This document shows positions 43,640 through 55,481 of a stretch of DNA of 64,000 bases, piece by piece (position 1 is the stretch's first letter; each line of letters starts with the position of its first letter). Origin of the DNA: Methylobacterium sp. UNC378MF (GTDB lineage: Bacteria > Pseudomonadota > Alphaproteobacteria > Rhizobiales > Beijerinckiaceae); assembly GCF_900103195.1 (NCBI RefSeq), contig NZ_FMWU01000020.1, forward strand, positions 1 to 64,000, read 5' to 3'. A program made the translations under genes and the position numbers. The notes under the pieces are model-generated. The model did no database searches and was not told where the DNA came from. It saw only the letters and a program-made list of their open reading frames with translations.

Positions 43640-45024
43640 TCCGGGAGGTTCACGGCGAGACCGGCCAAGCTCGTTTCCTTGTACTTGGTGCTCATCTCCT
43701 CGCCGGTCTGCCGCATGGCCGCGATGCAATTGTCGAGCGGCATGAAATGGGACCCGTCGCCGCGCAACGCGAGCGATGCGGCCGCGACGGCTTTCGTGGC
43801 TCCGATGCCGTTCCGCTCGATGCAAGGCACTTGGACCAAGCCCGCGACCGGGTCGCAGGTCATTCCGAGATGGTGCTCCAGCGCGATCTCGGCGGCGTTC
43901 TCGACCTGCGCGGGCGTGCCGCCGAGTACGGCGCACAGGCCGCCCGCCGCCATCGCGCTGGCGGAGCCGACTTCGCCCTGGCAACCGGCCTCCGCGCCCG
44001 AGATCGAGGCGTTGTGCTTGATCAGTCCGCCGATGGCTGCGGCCGTCAGCAGGAAATCCGAAACCCGGGCCGGGTCGGCGCCGATGCAACGGTCCAGATA
44101 ATACCGGATCACGGCTGGAACGACGCCCGCGGCACCGTTCGTCGGCGCCGTCACCACCTGGCCGCCGGCCGCATTCTCTTCGTTGACCGCCATCGCATAT
44201 ACGCTCAACCACTCGGTCACGCTGTGAGGCTGCGCCCTGTTCGAGCCTTGTTCGCTCAGAAGCTGGTCTCGTATGCGCTTGGCCCGACGCCTGACGCGCA
44301 GGCCGCCGGGCAGCTCCCCTTCGCGCGACAGACCACGCTCGATGCAGCCGTCCATGGTCTGCCAGATGCGTGCAAGACCCGCCTCGATCTCGGCATCCGA
44401 GCGGCCGACGGCCTCGTTCGCGCGTTTCATGCCGGCGATCGACAGGCCGCTCTCCCGCGCCATGCGCAGCATGGCGGCCGCGGACTCGAATGGGTAGGGC
44501 CAGAGCCGCGGATCGGAAGCCTCCGAGGAGGGCGGGAGACCCACGTCCCGTTCGGCGGCCGTCAGGATGAAGCCGCCGCCGATCGAGTAGTAGGTTTCGG
44601 ACAGGATCTGTGCGCCCTGGGCGTCGAAAGCCGTGACGATGAGGCCGTTCGAATGTCCGGGTAGCGGGGGCCCGAAATCGAAGACGACTGCGGTCAACGG
44701 GTCAAAGGTGAGTGCCGGCAGTCCCGGCGGGGCCAGGCGCTTGCTGACGCGAAGCTCCGCAAGCTGACGCTCGGCCTCGTCCATCTCGATCGTGGCGGGT
44801 CGGTAGCCGAGGAGGCCGAGGGCCACCGCCCGTTCTGTGGCATGCCCACGACCCGTAAAGGCGAGAGAGCCGTACAAGGTCACGCGGATTGCTTCGGCCG
44901 CTTGGCTCGCGCGGTCGGCGCGCAGCAGGTCCAGGAAGTCGGCCGCTGCCGTCATCGGTCCCATGGTGTGGGACGAGGACGGTCCGATGCCGAGCTTGAA
45001 CACGTCGAACACACTGAGGAACAT
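43633..45024 (-). CDS. sdaA: L-serine ammonia-lyase (iron-sulfur type)
   Basis: 463 residues, single-chain form. It deaminates L-serine to pyruvate and ammonia with a [4Fe-4S] cluster. N-terminal domain begins SVFDVFKLGIGPSSSHT (substrate/ACT-like domain). Catalytic domain has NGAAGVVPAVI, GCQGEVGSASAMAA (cluster Cys) and DPVAGLVQVPCIERNG (Cys) near residue 395. ATG at 45024. A 50-codon frame overlaps its end. Probably catabolic in context of one-carbon or serine-cycle metabolism (inference). Confidence 0.93.
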   Translation of the reverse strand: MFLSVFDVFKLGIGPSSSHTMGPMTAAADFLDLLRADRASQAAEAIRVTLYGSLAFTGRGHATERAVALGLLGYRPATIEMDEAERQLAELRVSKRLAPPGLPALTFDPLTAVVFDFGPPLPGHSNGLIVTAFDAQGAQILSETYYSIGGGFILTAAERDVGLPPSSEASDPRLWPYPFESAAAMLRMARESGLSIAGMKRANEAVGRSDAEIEAGLARIWQTMDGCIERGLSREGELPGGLRVRRRAKRIRDQLLSEQGSNRAQPHSVTEWLSVYAMAVNEENAAGGQVVTAPTNGAAGVVPAVIRYYLDRCIGADPARVSDFLLTAAAIGGLIKHNASISGAEAGCQGEVGSASAMAAGGLCAVLGGTPAQVENAAEIALEHHLGMTCDPVAGLVQVPCIERNGIGATKAVAAASLALRGDGSHFMPLDNCIAAMRQTGEEMSTKYKETSLAGLAVNLPEC

Positions 45025-45284
45025 CAGGATTTCTCGTCGCAGCCGGGATGCGCAGCCGCTGCATCTTGGCTCGCATCTTGGAGGGCTTCACCTCGTGCCG
45101 ATGCATGCCTCTGGCCAGTTGCGGCGGTCTGCTGACCGGATCAGGCCTACCGAGCCTGCATGAGGCTTTATCGCTCAGCATCGGGTCAGGCGTCACTCCA
45201 CCAACCGGCTGGACCGCCCAAGCGCCGAGATCGAGCGCCGGATCAATCAGCCAGAGGGAGCAGATCGGACGCCCGGAATCGGCG

Positions 45285-47675
<2,391 letters not shown>

Positions 47676-48348
47676 CTAGCTCTCGTGGCCAGCTTCGCCG
47701 GGCCGGAAACGGCTCGGCCCAAGCAGCCGTGGCGCGAACTCGGCCGGCGCAGGTACCCTCCAGCGGCCTGTGGGCTGCTTGGCCTATCTGCTGCCGAAGT
47801 GCGGCGCACTAACGCATGTCAATCGGAGCGAGGGTCCGGCACCTGCGCCACTGGCCCCGGTATCGGGCTCAAGATGCAGGTGGATCGGGTCGCCACACGT
47901 GTCTGCGTCATGTCCAGCCGGCCTGGTCGAGCGGAGCCGAGTGGACGGCGGGGATCGGGACTCCGCGGGGCCGAGCGGGTTGGAGAGCCCTCATCGGCTT
48001 GCCGGCCGGCAGGCGACAGGAGGCTCCGAGCCCGTTGCCGCCGCTCAATGCACATGGCGGCGCCTCAAAGGCAGATGCCGCGAGCGCTCGGTCGCGTAGC
48101 CGAAGCCGTGCCGTGCCTGAAAATTCCTGACCGGTGGCTGCGATCCTGAAGGAGGAGCGGCCGAGGTAAGGGCGGATGATGCCACGGCTGGCGCGGGGAG
48201 GCGTCTTCGCGGAACCGGCCCAACCTTCACGGGTCTATCGAGCAGACCTCTTGACGCAGCCTTCGTTCAGACCGCTCGATCCACCTGTCCGATCGATCTG
48301 TCCAGCATGGGCGCGCCCATACGATGTTAGGAAGGGCGGACGCTTGCG
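47676..48348. other. Divergent intergenic region, kinase / Crp-like regulator
   Basis: 673 bp with no supported gene. The open frames here are antisense or unrelated; no clear operator was found. Confidence 0.4.
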
Positions 48349-49080
48349 ATGGGTCTGACGAAGTTCGAGAACCGCTTGCTACAGGCGCTGCCGTCGGGCG
48401 ATCTGGAGCAGCTTCTGTCACATCTCGAACGTGTGGAGGTCGAGAAGGGTGATGTCCTGGCCTCGGTCGGCGAAGTCTTGGAGTTCGCCTACTTCCCGGA
48501 GGGCGGCCTGTCGTCGAACATCGCGGTCACGCACGAGAACCGCAGGATCGAGGTCGGCTGCTTCGGCTTCGAAGCGATGGTCAGCACCGCGACGGTGCTT
48601 GGCTCGGATCGCACGCCCCACGAACTGATGGTGCAGGTTGGCGGGCCGTGGCTCCGGATCAAGGTCGAGGCTCTGCAGGCAACCATTCGCCAATGTCCCG
48701 CCCTGCACGACCTGCTGTTGCGGTACACGCATGTGCTCGTGATGACCCTGAGCCAGACAGCGATGTCCAACGCGATCTTCTCGATTGAAGAGCGGTTAGC
48801 CCGCTGGATCCTCATGGCGCATGATCGCCTGGACGGAGATGAGCTGCTGCTGACGCACGATTTCCTGGCGATCATGCTCGGCACGACGCGCTCTGGCGTG
48901 ACCCTCGCGATGCAGGCGCTCGAGGGTCACGGCGCCATCAGCGCCAAGCGGGCGCGGATCATCGTTCAGGACCGGGCGATCCTCTGCAAGCTTGCGGGCG
49001 CGAGCTACGGTCCGGCCGAGGCCGAGTATGAGCGCTTGATCGGCCCCTTCCGGTGCAAGACCGCGCCCGCGGCCGGATGA
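48349..49080 (+). CDS. Crp/Fnr-family transcriptional regulator
   Basis: 243 residues: cyclic-nucleotide-binding-like domain (10-150; LEFAYFPEGGLSSNIAVT, RRIEVGCFGFEAMV) and a C-terminal helix-turn-helix (about 170-205; LTHDFLAIMLGTTRSGVTLAMQALE). It has no N-terminal cysteine cluster, so it is not an oxygen-sensing FNR. Recognition-helix residues TRSGVTLAM differ from the E-SR pattern that reads TTGAT boxes. It resembles the short orphan Crp-like regulators linked to stress or heavy carbon shifts. Targets unknown. Confidence 0.85.
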   Translation: MGLTKFENRLLQALPSGDLEQLLSHLERVEVEKGDVLASVGEVLEFAYFPEGGLSSNIAVTHENRRIEVGCFGFEAMVSTATVLGSDRTPHELMVQVGGPWLRIKVEALQATIRQCPALHDLLLRYTHVLVMTLSQTAMSNAIFSIEERLARWILMAHDRLDGDELLLTHDFLAIMLGTTRSGVTLAMQALEGHGAISAKRARIIVQDRAILCKLAGASYGPAEAEYERLIGPFRCKTAPAAG

Positions 49081-49083
49081 GCG

Positions 49084-49373
49084 CCTCCATCGAGCGCTTC
49101 ATCGCCCGGCGCGGCGGCGGCGCGAACGTGCCGTCGAGGGCCGCGATCGGCTCCTGGCCGGCGGGCTCGCGCAGCTTGGCGACGCACTGCTTCATGATGC
49201 GCACCGACTGGCGCATCTCCTCCATGCGGATCACCTGCCGGTCGTAGGTGTCGCCGTTCTTGCCCACGGGGATGTCGAATTCCATCTCCTCGTAGCACTC
49301 GTAAGGCTGCGCCTTGCGCAGGTCCCACGGGATGCCCGAGCCGCGCACCATCACGCCCGAGAAGCCCCACTCC
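49084..49373 (-). pseudogene. nuoD: Internal fragment of nuoD (NADH dehydrogenase subunit D)
   Basis: About 96 residues in frame that read like the middle of NuoD: WGFSGVMVRGSG, WDLRKAQPYECYEEMEFDIP, VGKNGDTYDRQVIRMEEMRQ, SVRIMKQCVAKLREPAG, PPPRRAMKRSMEALI. Neither the N-terminus nor the C-terminus is present. It abuts the crp stop on one side and the ABC exporter fragment, in opposite orientation, on the other. A relic of duplication or recombination. Confidence 0.85.
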
Positions 49374-49378
49374 ATCGC

Positions 49379-49729
49379 CTGTCGACGCTCGCGGCCTTCG
49401 ACCGCGTCCCGGTGATCGACGGGGGCCGGATCGTCGAAGACGGCCCGATCCGGGACCTGCGCCTGGCCGGTGGCCTGTTCGAGCCGATGTGGCAGTTGCA
49501 GGCCGAAGGTATCGCAGGCGCGGCCGTGATCGAGGCCGCGTCAGTGGTCCGGGGTTTGTCCCGGCTGACCGGGACAATCGGGCCCAGCGAGGCGCGGAGT
49601 GCGAAACACCGCTGTCCACCGCACGACCGGTCCTGGCGCGCCGGCCTCAGATCGCCCGACATCGGCGCGAGTCCTGATCAACGCAATGACGCGCCGGTCA
49701 GCGGGTCGCTCGTCCGGACGAACAGCTGA
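49379..49729 (+). pseudogene. C-terminal fragment of an ABC exporter ATP-binding domain
   Basis: Frame opens at the junction with LSTLAAFDRVPVIDGGRIVE and continues LAGGLFEPMWQLQAEGI, the end of a fused ABC exporter nucleotide-binding domain just after the H-loop. It then runs into residues without similarity until a stop at 49727-49729. Everything upstream, with Walker A, is missing. It meets the nuoD fragment head to head. Confidence 0.75.
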
Positions 49730-49914
49730 ACGGCACGGATTGAGCGCAGCGTCCCCGGGTCGACACCCGTCGCGACTGCGTCCTGCTCCAAGAGGGAAAG
49801 CTGTGCCAGCAGGTGGATGCGCGCCTGATGGGCAGAATTCGGCAGCTGCTCCTCCAGAAGAGTGACCAGCCTGCGCATCACAGGATCGTCGGCAGGTCTG
49901 GGCGAAGATCTCAT
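49678..49914 (-). CDS. Small protein of unknown function (coupled pair, second gene)
   Basis: 78 residues, helical (VMRRLVTLLEEQLPNSAHQARIHLLAQL). Its ATG overlaps the stop of the upstream gene (ATGA), which supports translation. It overlaps the ABC fragment on the opposite strand by about 50 bp. No family recognised; soluble. Confidence 0.55.
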   Translation of the reverse strand: MRSSPRPADDPVMRRLVTLLEEQLPNSAHQARIHLLAQLSLLEQDAVATGVDPGTLRSIRAVQLFVRTSDPLTGASLR

Positions 49915-50267
49915 GCACCCGCTTCCGTGCGGTCCGATAGACCGAATATCTGAATCGCCGGTGCGGAAACGGGTACGGAAAGCTTCAACGCTTGCGGGGT
50001 TGGGCTGATCGCAACATCGTCCTCATCGAAAATCGGGGCCCGTCCGAGGTCAGCATGGTCGCCGAGCACGCGACGGGCTGACAGGATCTTCTGGAATGCC
50101 TGCCGGTCGGCTCCGGCATTCCGGGCCAGATCTTCCAGACGGCGCAATTTTTCGATCGTCAGGGCCGTCGCCGCCTGGGCCGAGACCGGCCCGTTGCGTG
50201 CAAGTTGCTGGACCAGCCAAGCCGTATGATCGTCCAGGTCGACGCGATCTGTGGTCATGTTCGCCAT
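49911..50267 (-). CDS. Small protein of unknown function (coupled pair, first gene)
   Basis: 118 residues with a start at 50267 (MANMTTD) or 50258; an open frame continues to 50327. Helical N-terminal half (DHTAWLVQQLARNGPVSAQ, LTIEKLRRLEDLARNAGADR) and a Pro/Val-rich tail. Forms a two-gene unit with the next gene. No recognised domain. Confidence 0.55.
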   Translation of the reverse strand: MANMTTDRVDLDDHTAWLVQQLARNGPVSAQAATALTIEKLRRLEDLARNAGADRQAFQKILSARRVLGDHADLGRAPIFDEDDVAISPTPQALKLSVPVSAPAIQIFGLSDRTEAGA

Positions 50268-50664
50268 CCCGTGGAACGTCACCGTCCACTCAGGACTATG
50301 CCGATGATGAGGGGCGATCATTAACATAGCTAAGAAAGAAACTGGCGTGGTAAGCTGCGTATGTTTTCAAACTATCCTTGGCTCGGCCGGGCGCAGGTCC
50401 GTAAACGCGCGCCGCTCTGCAGCATGACCGGCCGGATCAAGTGTTGGGGAGGCACCTTCGTCCGGTTTTTCCGTTCGCACTCGTCGTTCCCGGAGCTGTC
50501 TCACGAACGGTGGCGAGCGGACAGACGACGTTGCCGGTGGGCCTGCACGGTGAGGTCAGGACCGCCGGCCTGAATCGGCAGGAGGGTGTCGCCGACGGGA
50601 AGTAAAAGGGTTGCCGAGTTGGTGGGTCCCTGAAAAAGATCGCCTCGTTGAAGCCCGATCGGAC
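50268..50664. other. Intergenic region, nothing recognised
   Basis: 397 bp between the coupled small genes and the downstream RND permease (both leftward). No gene, terminator or operator supported. Confidence 0.4.
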
Positions 50665-53600
50665 TCAGGTACTCTCCGCGGCCGAAGACGGAGCCTCGAC
50701 GTGCGCGGTCTGCCGTCCCCGCACGCGGCGTTCCTCGATGCGCTGCAGGATGACGTAGAAGGACGGCACGAACAGCACCGCCAGGCAGGTCGAGGCGAGC
50801 ATCCCGCTGAACACCGTGATGCCGATCGACTTGCGCGCTGCGGCCCCGGCTCCCGAGGCGGTGACGAGAGGCAGAACGCCGAGGATGAAGGCGAACGACG
50901 TCATCAGGATCGGGCGGAAGCGCAGACGCGCCGCCTCTACGGCAGCGGTCGCGATGTCGAGGCCGGCCTGCCGCTTCTCGCGGGCGACCTCGACGATCAG
51001 GATGGCGTTCTTGCTCGCCAGCGCGATCAGCAGGATCAGGCCGATCTGCGTGTAGAGGTTGTTGGCGACGCCGAGCAGCATTAGCGCCCCGACGGTGCCC
51101 AGGAGCGCCAGCGGCACCCCGAGCAGGACCGCCAGCGGCAGGATCCAGCTCTCGTACTGCCCGGCCAGAACCAGGTAGACGAGGAGGATGGCGAGCCCGA
51201 ACACGAGGTAGATCTGCGCGCCGACCGCCTTCTCCTGATACGACATCGCCGTCCAGTCATAGCCCGTGCCGGGCGGCAATACCTTGGCGGCGATCTGCTG
51301 CATCAGGTCCAGCGCCTGCCCTGAGCTGAACCCGGGCGCCGCGCCACCCACGATCGTGGCCGTCGGGTAGAGGTTGTACAGACTGATCAGGGACGGGCCC
51401 TGCACGGACTTGATCTCCACGACTGTGCCGAGCGGCACCATCGCCCCGTTGCCGGCGCGCACCTTCAGGTTCTCGATATCCTCGGGGCGGAGCCGGTAAT
51501 CGGGCGCGGCCTGCACGTAGACCTGGAAGGTCCGGCCGAACTTGTTGAACTGCGTGACGTAGGACGAGCCCACATAGCTCGAGAGGGTCGAGAAGACCTG
51601 CCCGACCGTCACGCCAAGCGCCTCGGCCTTGATCCGGTCCACCGCGATCGAGATCTGCGGCACGCCGGCCCGGAACGAGGTGTTGAGCTTCTGCAGCCCG
51701 GATTGCACGTTCCCGTCGGCCACGATCGTCCGGGCGAGGCTCTCCAGGAGGGGGTAATCGAAATCGCCGTTGCGCAGCTCGATCTGCATGGTGAAGCCGC
51801 TGGCGTTGCCGATGCCCTGGATCGGCGGCGGGATGAGCACGAAGGTGGCGGCGTCCTCGACGCCCTCCAGCATCGCGTTGAAGCGGTCGTAGAGGCTGCG
51901 CAGATCCTGGCCCTTCTCCCTGGCCCGGACGTCCCAGTTCTTGAGAACCACGTAGGCGACGCCGGCATTGGGCAGGGTGGCGCTGGAATCGAGGACCGAG
52001 ATGCCGCTGATCGAGAGCACGTTGTCGACGCCCGGCGTCGCCTTCGCCTGGGCGCTGATCCGCTGCATCACCGCGTCGGTGCGCTCCTTCGAGGCCCCGT
52101 CGGGCAGCTGGGCGCCGATCAGGACGTAGCCCTGATCCTCGGTGGGCAGGAAGGCGGTGGGCAGGCGGGTCAGCCCCCATCCGGCGAGCCCGATCAGCAG
52201 GAGCGCCACGGCGACCATGAGGCCGCTGCGCCGGACCATGTGGGCGATCAGCCGAGCGTACCCGTTCTCAAGGACGCCGTAGACGCGGTTGAAGCCGCGG
52301 TAGAACACGTTCCGCTTCTCCGGCGGCACCGGCTTGCGCAGCCACAGGGCGCACTGGGTCGGCTTCAGGGTGGCGGCGTTGATCGCGCTGATCAGCGCGG
52401 TTGCGGCGATCACCAGGGCGAACTGCTTGTAGAGCTGCCCGGTCAGGCCGGGGAGGAACGCAGCCGGCACGAAGACCGACATCAGGACCAGGGTGATGCC
52501 GATGATCGGGCCGAACAGCTCCTCCATCGCCTTCTCGGCCGCCGCCCGCGGCGAGAGGCCCTCGTCGATGTGGTGGGACACCCCCTCGACGATCACGATG
52601 GCGTCGTCCACCACGATGCCGATGGCCAGCACGATGGCGAACAGCGTCGAGAGGTTCACGCTGAAGCCCATCGCCGCCATGGCCGCGAAGGCGCCGATGA
52701 TGGTGACCGGCACGGTCGTGGCCGGCACCAGCATGGCGCGCCAGTCCTGAACGAAGACCAGGATGACGATCAGAACCAGCACGGCCGCCTCGAACAGCGT
52801 CCTGTAGACCTCGTGGATCGAGGCCTGCACGAATTCCGTCGTGTCGAACGGGATAGCGTAGACGAGGCCCGGCGGGAAAGTCTTCGCGAGCTCGGCCATC
52901 CGGGTGCGGACTGCGTTCGCCACCGTCAGCGCGTTCGCCTCGGGCAACTGGTAGATGCCGATGCCGGCCGCGGGCTGTCCGTTCAGCGTGAAGGACTGGC
53001 TGTAGGTCTGCGCGCCGAGTTCGACCCGGCCGACATCGCGCAGGCGGGTGATGCGGCCGCCATCCTGCGCGTCCGCCTTGATGACGATGTTCTCGAAGTC
53101 CGCGGCGTTGTTGAGCCGCCCGTTGACGTTGAGGGTGTACTGGAAATCCTGGCCGGCCGGGACCGGCGGCATCCCCACGGCGCCCGCGGTGACCTCCTGG
53201 CTCTGCTGCTGCACGATGTTGATGATGGCGTCGGGGGTGAGGCCGCGGGCCTGCACCAGGTCGGGATCGAGCCAGATCCGCATCGCGTACTGGCCGGCGC
53301 CGAAGACCGTAACGTTGCCGACGCCGGGCAGCCGGGCCAGCTCGTTCTGCACGTTGATGACGCCGTAATTCGACAGGAACAGGCTGTCGAACTTCCCGTC
53401 GGTGGCCGACAGCGTCACGAATTGCAGGATGGCGGTGGATTTCTTCTGGGTCGTCACGCCCTGGACCTGGACCGCCTGAGGCAGCGACGACATCGCGATC
53501 GCGACGCGGTTCTGCACCAGCACCTGGGCCTGATCGCCGTCCGTGCCGATCGCGAAGGTGACCGTGAGGGTGTAGGTGCCGTCGCTCGCGCTGGTCGACT

Positions 53601-53838
53601 GCATGTAGAGCATGCCCTCGACGCCGTTGACCTGCTGCTCGATCGGCAGCGCCACCGTGTCGATCACCGTGCGGGCGCTGGCCCCCGGATAGCGGGTCGT
53701 GACCTGAACCGTCGGCGGCACGACGTTGGGGTACTGCGAGACGGGCAGGTTGAGCAGCGACACCGCGCCGACCAGCACCATGACCAGGGCCAGCACGTTG
53801 GCCAGGACCGGCCGCTCGATGAAGAAGCGCGAGATCAT
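50665..53838 (-). CDS. RND multidrug efflux permease (HAE1), second copy
   Basis: 1057 residues from ATG 53838 (MISRFFIERPVLANVLALVM); an upstream in-frame extension lies in the intergenic stretch. Same HAE1 class as the one at 37 kb, with TM4 LAIGIVVDDAIVIVEGVSHH, the porter and pore domains, and terminal VLPLVTASGAGAAARKSIGI. Sequence differs clearly from the first (different pocket residues), so likely different substrates. Forms an operon with the adaptor 88 bp upstream; no outer-membrane channel or regulator gene is next to it. Confidence 0.93.
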   Translation of the reverse strand: MISRFFIERPVLANVLALVMVLVGAVSLLNLPVSQYPNVVPPTVQVTTRYPGASARTVIDTVALPIEQQVNGVEGMLYMQSTSASDGTYTLTVTFAIGTDGDQAQVLVQNRVAIAMSSLPQAVQVQGVTTQKKSTAILQFVTLSATDGKFDSLFLSNYGVINVQNELARLPGVGNVTVFGAGQYAMRIWLDPDLVQARGLTPDAIINIVQQQSQEVTAGAVGMPPVPAGQDFQYTLNVNGRLNNAADFENIVIKADAQDGGRITRLRDVGRVELGAQTYSQSFTLNGQPAAGIGIYQLPEANALTVANAVRTRMAELAKTFPPGLVYAIPFDTTEFVQASIHEVYRTLFEAAVLVLIVILVFVQDWRAMLVPATTVPVTIIGAFAAMAAMGFSVNLSTLFAIVLAIGIVVDDAIVIVEGVSHHIDEGLSPRAAAEKAMEELFGPIIGITLVLMSVFVPAAFLPGLTGQLYKQFALVIAATALISAINAATLKPTQCALWLRKPVPPEKRNVFYRGFNRVYGVLENGYARLIAHMVRRSGLMVAVALLLIGLAGWGLTRLPTAFLPTEDQGYVLIGAQLPDGASKERTDAVMQRISAQAKATPGVDNVLSISGISVLDSSATLPNAGVAYVVLKNWDVRAREKGQDLRSLYDRFNAMLEGVEDAATFVLIPPPIQGIGNASGFTMQIELRNGDFDYPLLESLARTIVADGNVQSGLQKLNTSFRAGVPQISIAVDRIKAEALGVTVGQVFSTLSSYVGSSYVTQFNKFGRTFQVYVQAAPDYRLRPEDIENLKVRAGNGAMVPLGTVVEIKSVQGPSLISLYNLYPTATIVGGAAPGFSSGQALDLMQQIAAKVLPPGTGYDWTAMSYQEKAVGAQIYLVFGLAILLVYLVLAGQYESWILPLAVLLGVPLALLGTVGALMLLGVANNLYTQIGLILLIALASKNAILIVEVAREKRQAGLDIATAAVEAARLRFRPILMTSFAFILGVLPLVTASGAGAAARKSIGITVFSGMLASTCLAVLFVPSFYVILQRIEERRVRGRQTAHVEAPSSAAEST

Positions 53839-53926
53839 GCCGTTGGTCCTCGGTGCCGGCATCTCAGGAGCGGCCCGCCGCAGCGGCGGGGCGCGGGTTC
53901 GCGGAGGCCGGCCTCCGACCGATCTC

Positions 53927-55105
53927 TCACCGCTGAAGCGACGCCGCGTCGGACGGGACATCGGCCACCGCCACCTTCTGGGGCGCGACCTTGGCCCCGG
54001 GGATGGCCCGCTGGATCCCGTCGGTGACGACCCAGTCGCCGGGCGTGAGCCCGGTCTCGATCACCCGGTAGCGTCCGTCCCGCGGGCCGAGCGTCACCAC
54101 CCGCTGCGAGACCGTGTCGTCGGCCCCGACCGTGAGCACGTAGCTGCCCTGCTGGTTCGTTCCGATGGCGTCGTCGCGGACCAGCAGGGCCTTGTCCTGG
54201 CGCCCGACCGGGATCCGGACCCGCACGAACAGGCCCGGGAGGAGGGCGTGATCGCCGTTCTCGATGAGCGCCCGGGCCAGGAGCGTGCCAGTGGACGGGT
54301 CGACCTGCGGCGCGAGGTAGTCGAGCTTGCCGGTATGCGGATAGCCGGTCTCGGTCTGCAGGCCGATCTCCACCGGAATCTTGGACAGGTCGCCCAGCGT
54401 CCGTTGCGTCGCGAGCAGGTGCTGCTTGACCAGCAGCACCTGCTGCTCGCTGACGTTGAAGTAGACGTAGAGCGGATCGATGCGCACGAGCTGCGCCAGC
54501 TTGGTCGGTCCGCTGATGCCCACGAGCGCGCCGACATCCACCTGGTGGTTGGTGACGACACCGTCGAAGGGCGCGGAAACCTGCGTGTAGCCGAGATTGA
54601 TCGTGGCGATGTCGAGGTTGGCCTGCGCCTCCATCACGGCGGCGCTGGCTTGGTCTTGCTTGGTCTTGGCGTCCTCCACGCGGGCCTGCGAGGCGAATTC
54701 CTGCCGTCCCAGCGTGGATTGGCGCTGATATTCCGACTGGGCGTTCGCCAGGGCGGCTTGCTGCGCCGCCAGGGCGCCCTGCGCCTGCTTGAGCTGCGCC
54801 TCGTAGGTGTTGCGCTGGATGGAGAAGAGCGGTGCGCCCTTCTTCACCACGGCGCCGTCCCTGTAGGTGATCGCCTCCAGGAACCCCTGAACCCGCGCCT
54901 CGAGATCGACGGCCGCGAACGCCTTGGTGTTACCCGTGAGTTCGAAGTAGCGCGTCACCGTGCGCACGACAGGCTGCGCGACCGAGACGCTGGGCGGCGG
55001 CGGCGGAACGTATTGATTGGCCTCGCGGCAGCCGGCGGCGAGGCCGGCGATGGCCACCAAGGCCAGACAATGGACAGATCTGGGAAGCTGCAACAGGAAC
55101 GGCAC
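53927..55105 (-). CDS. RND efflux periplasmic adaptor (lipoprotein)
   Basis: 392 residues. N-terminal signal with lipobox LAAGC (Cys near residue 26), so lipid-anchored to the inner membrane. Lipoyl/hairpin/beta-barrel organisation of MFPs: EARVQGFLEAITYRDGAVVKKG, hairpin (about 105-165), APFDGVVTNHQVDVGALVG. Partner of the RND permease directly downstream. Confidence 0.92.
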   Translation of the reverse strand: MPFLLQLPRSVHCLALVAIAGLAAGCREANQYVPPPPPSVSVAQPVVRTVTRYFELTGNTKAFAAVDLEARVQGFLEAITYRDGAVVKKGAPLFSIQRNTYEAQLKQAQGALAAQQAALANAQSEYQRQSTLGRQEFASQARVEDAKTKQDQASAAVMEAQANLDIATINLGYTQVSAPFDGVVTNHQVDVGALVGISGPTKLAQLVRIDPLYVYFNVSEQQVLLVKQHLLATQRTLGDLSKIPVEIGLQTETGYPHTGKLDYLAPQVDPSTGTLLARALIENGDHALLPGLFVRVRIPVGRQDKALLVRDDAIGTNQQGSYVLTVGADDTVSQRVVTLGPRDGRYRVIETGLTPGDWVVTDGIQRAIPGAKVAPQKVAVADVPSDAASLQR

Positions 55106-55163
55106 AGTTGGCCCTCAACCTGAGATCGCTGCGGGACGGTCTGCGGCCTCGCTCTTGCGGCGG

Positions 55164-55481
55164 CTACTGACCATCTTCGGCCTTGGCTTCCCGGGCGAGG
55201 GTCAGGCATTCGAGCAGATCGACATAGCTGGGCAAGCCGTTGAGTTGCGCTTCCGCTGCGCAACGCGTCCGATCACCGGCCGGATAGCTGGACCAGTGCT
55301 TGGCGACCTCTGCACGCGCCGATCCCTCGTCCGCGAGGCAGAGCTTCTGCCGGCCGGCGTCGAGAGTCATCTGCTGCGTTGCCGCCTGGCAACTGCCTCG
55401 AACGTCGAATGTCGGCATCTTGTCCGAGACCGGCATCGTCAATGCCAGCGTCAAGAGCACGGGGGGAACAGCAAACATCAT
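55164..55481 (-). CDS. Small exported protein of unknown function
   Basis: 105 residues from ATG 55481 (GTG at 55490 and ATG at 55478 are alternatives). N-terminal hydrophobic signal (MMFAVPPVLLTLALTMPV), then a compact segment with four cysteines: RGSCQAATQ, QKLCLADEG, DRTRCAAEA, LLECLTLAR. The Cys arrangement suggests two disulfides in the periplasm. Lies 58 bp downstream of the divergent? No: it is on the same strand as the efflux operon and upstream of it. Family not recognised; resembles small cysteine-bearing periplasmic proteins of Rhizobiales. Confidence 0.6.
   Translation of the reverse strand: MMFAVPPVLLTLALTMPVSDKMPTFDVRGSCQAATQQMTLDAGRQKLCLADEGSARAEVAKHWSSYPAGDRTRCAAEAQLNGLPSYVDLLECLTLAREAKAEDGQ

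Noticed and set aside
48349..49080. FixK or FNR that binds the TTGAT boxes of this window
   Set aside because: No cysteine cluster and the recognition helix lacks the typical E-SR pattern.
51703..54027. 774-codon plus-strand open frame
   Set aside because: Antisense to the second RND permease; His/Asp/Arg-rich shadow.
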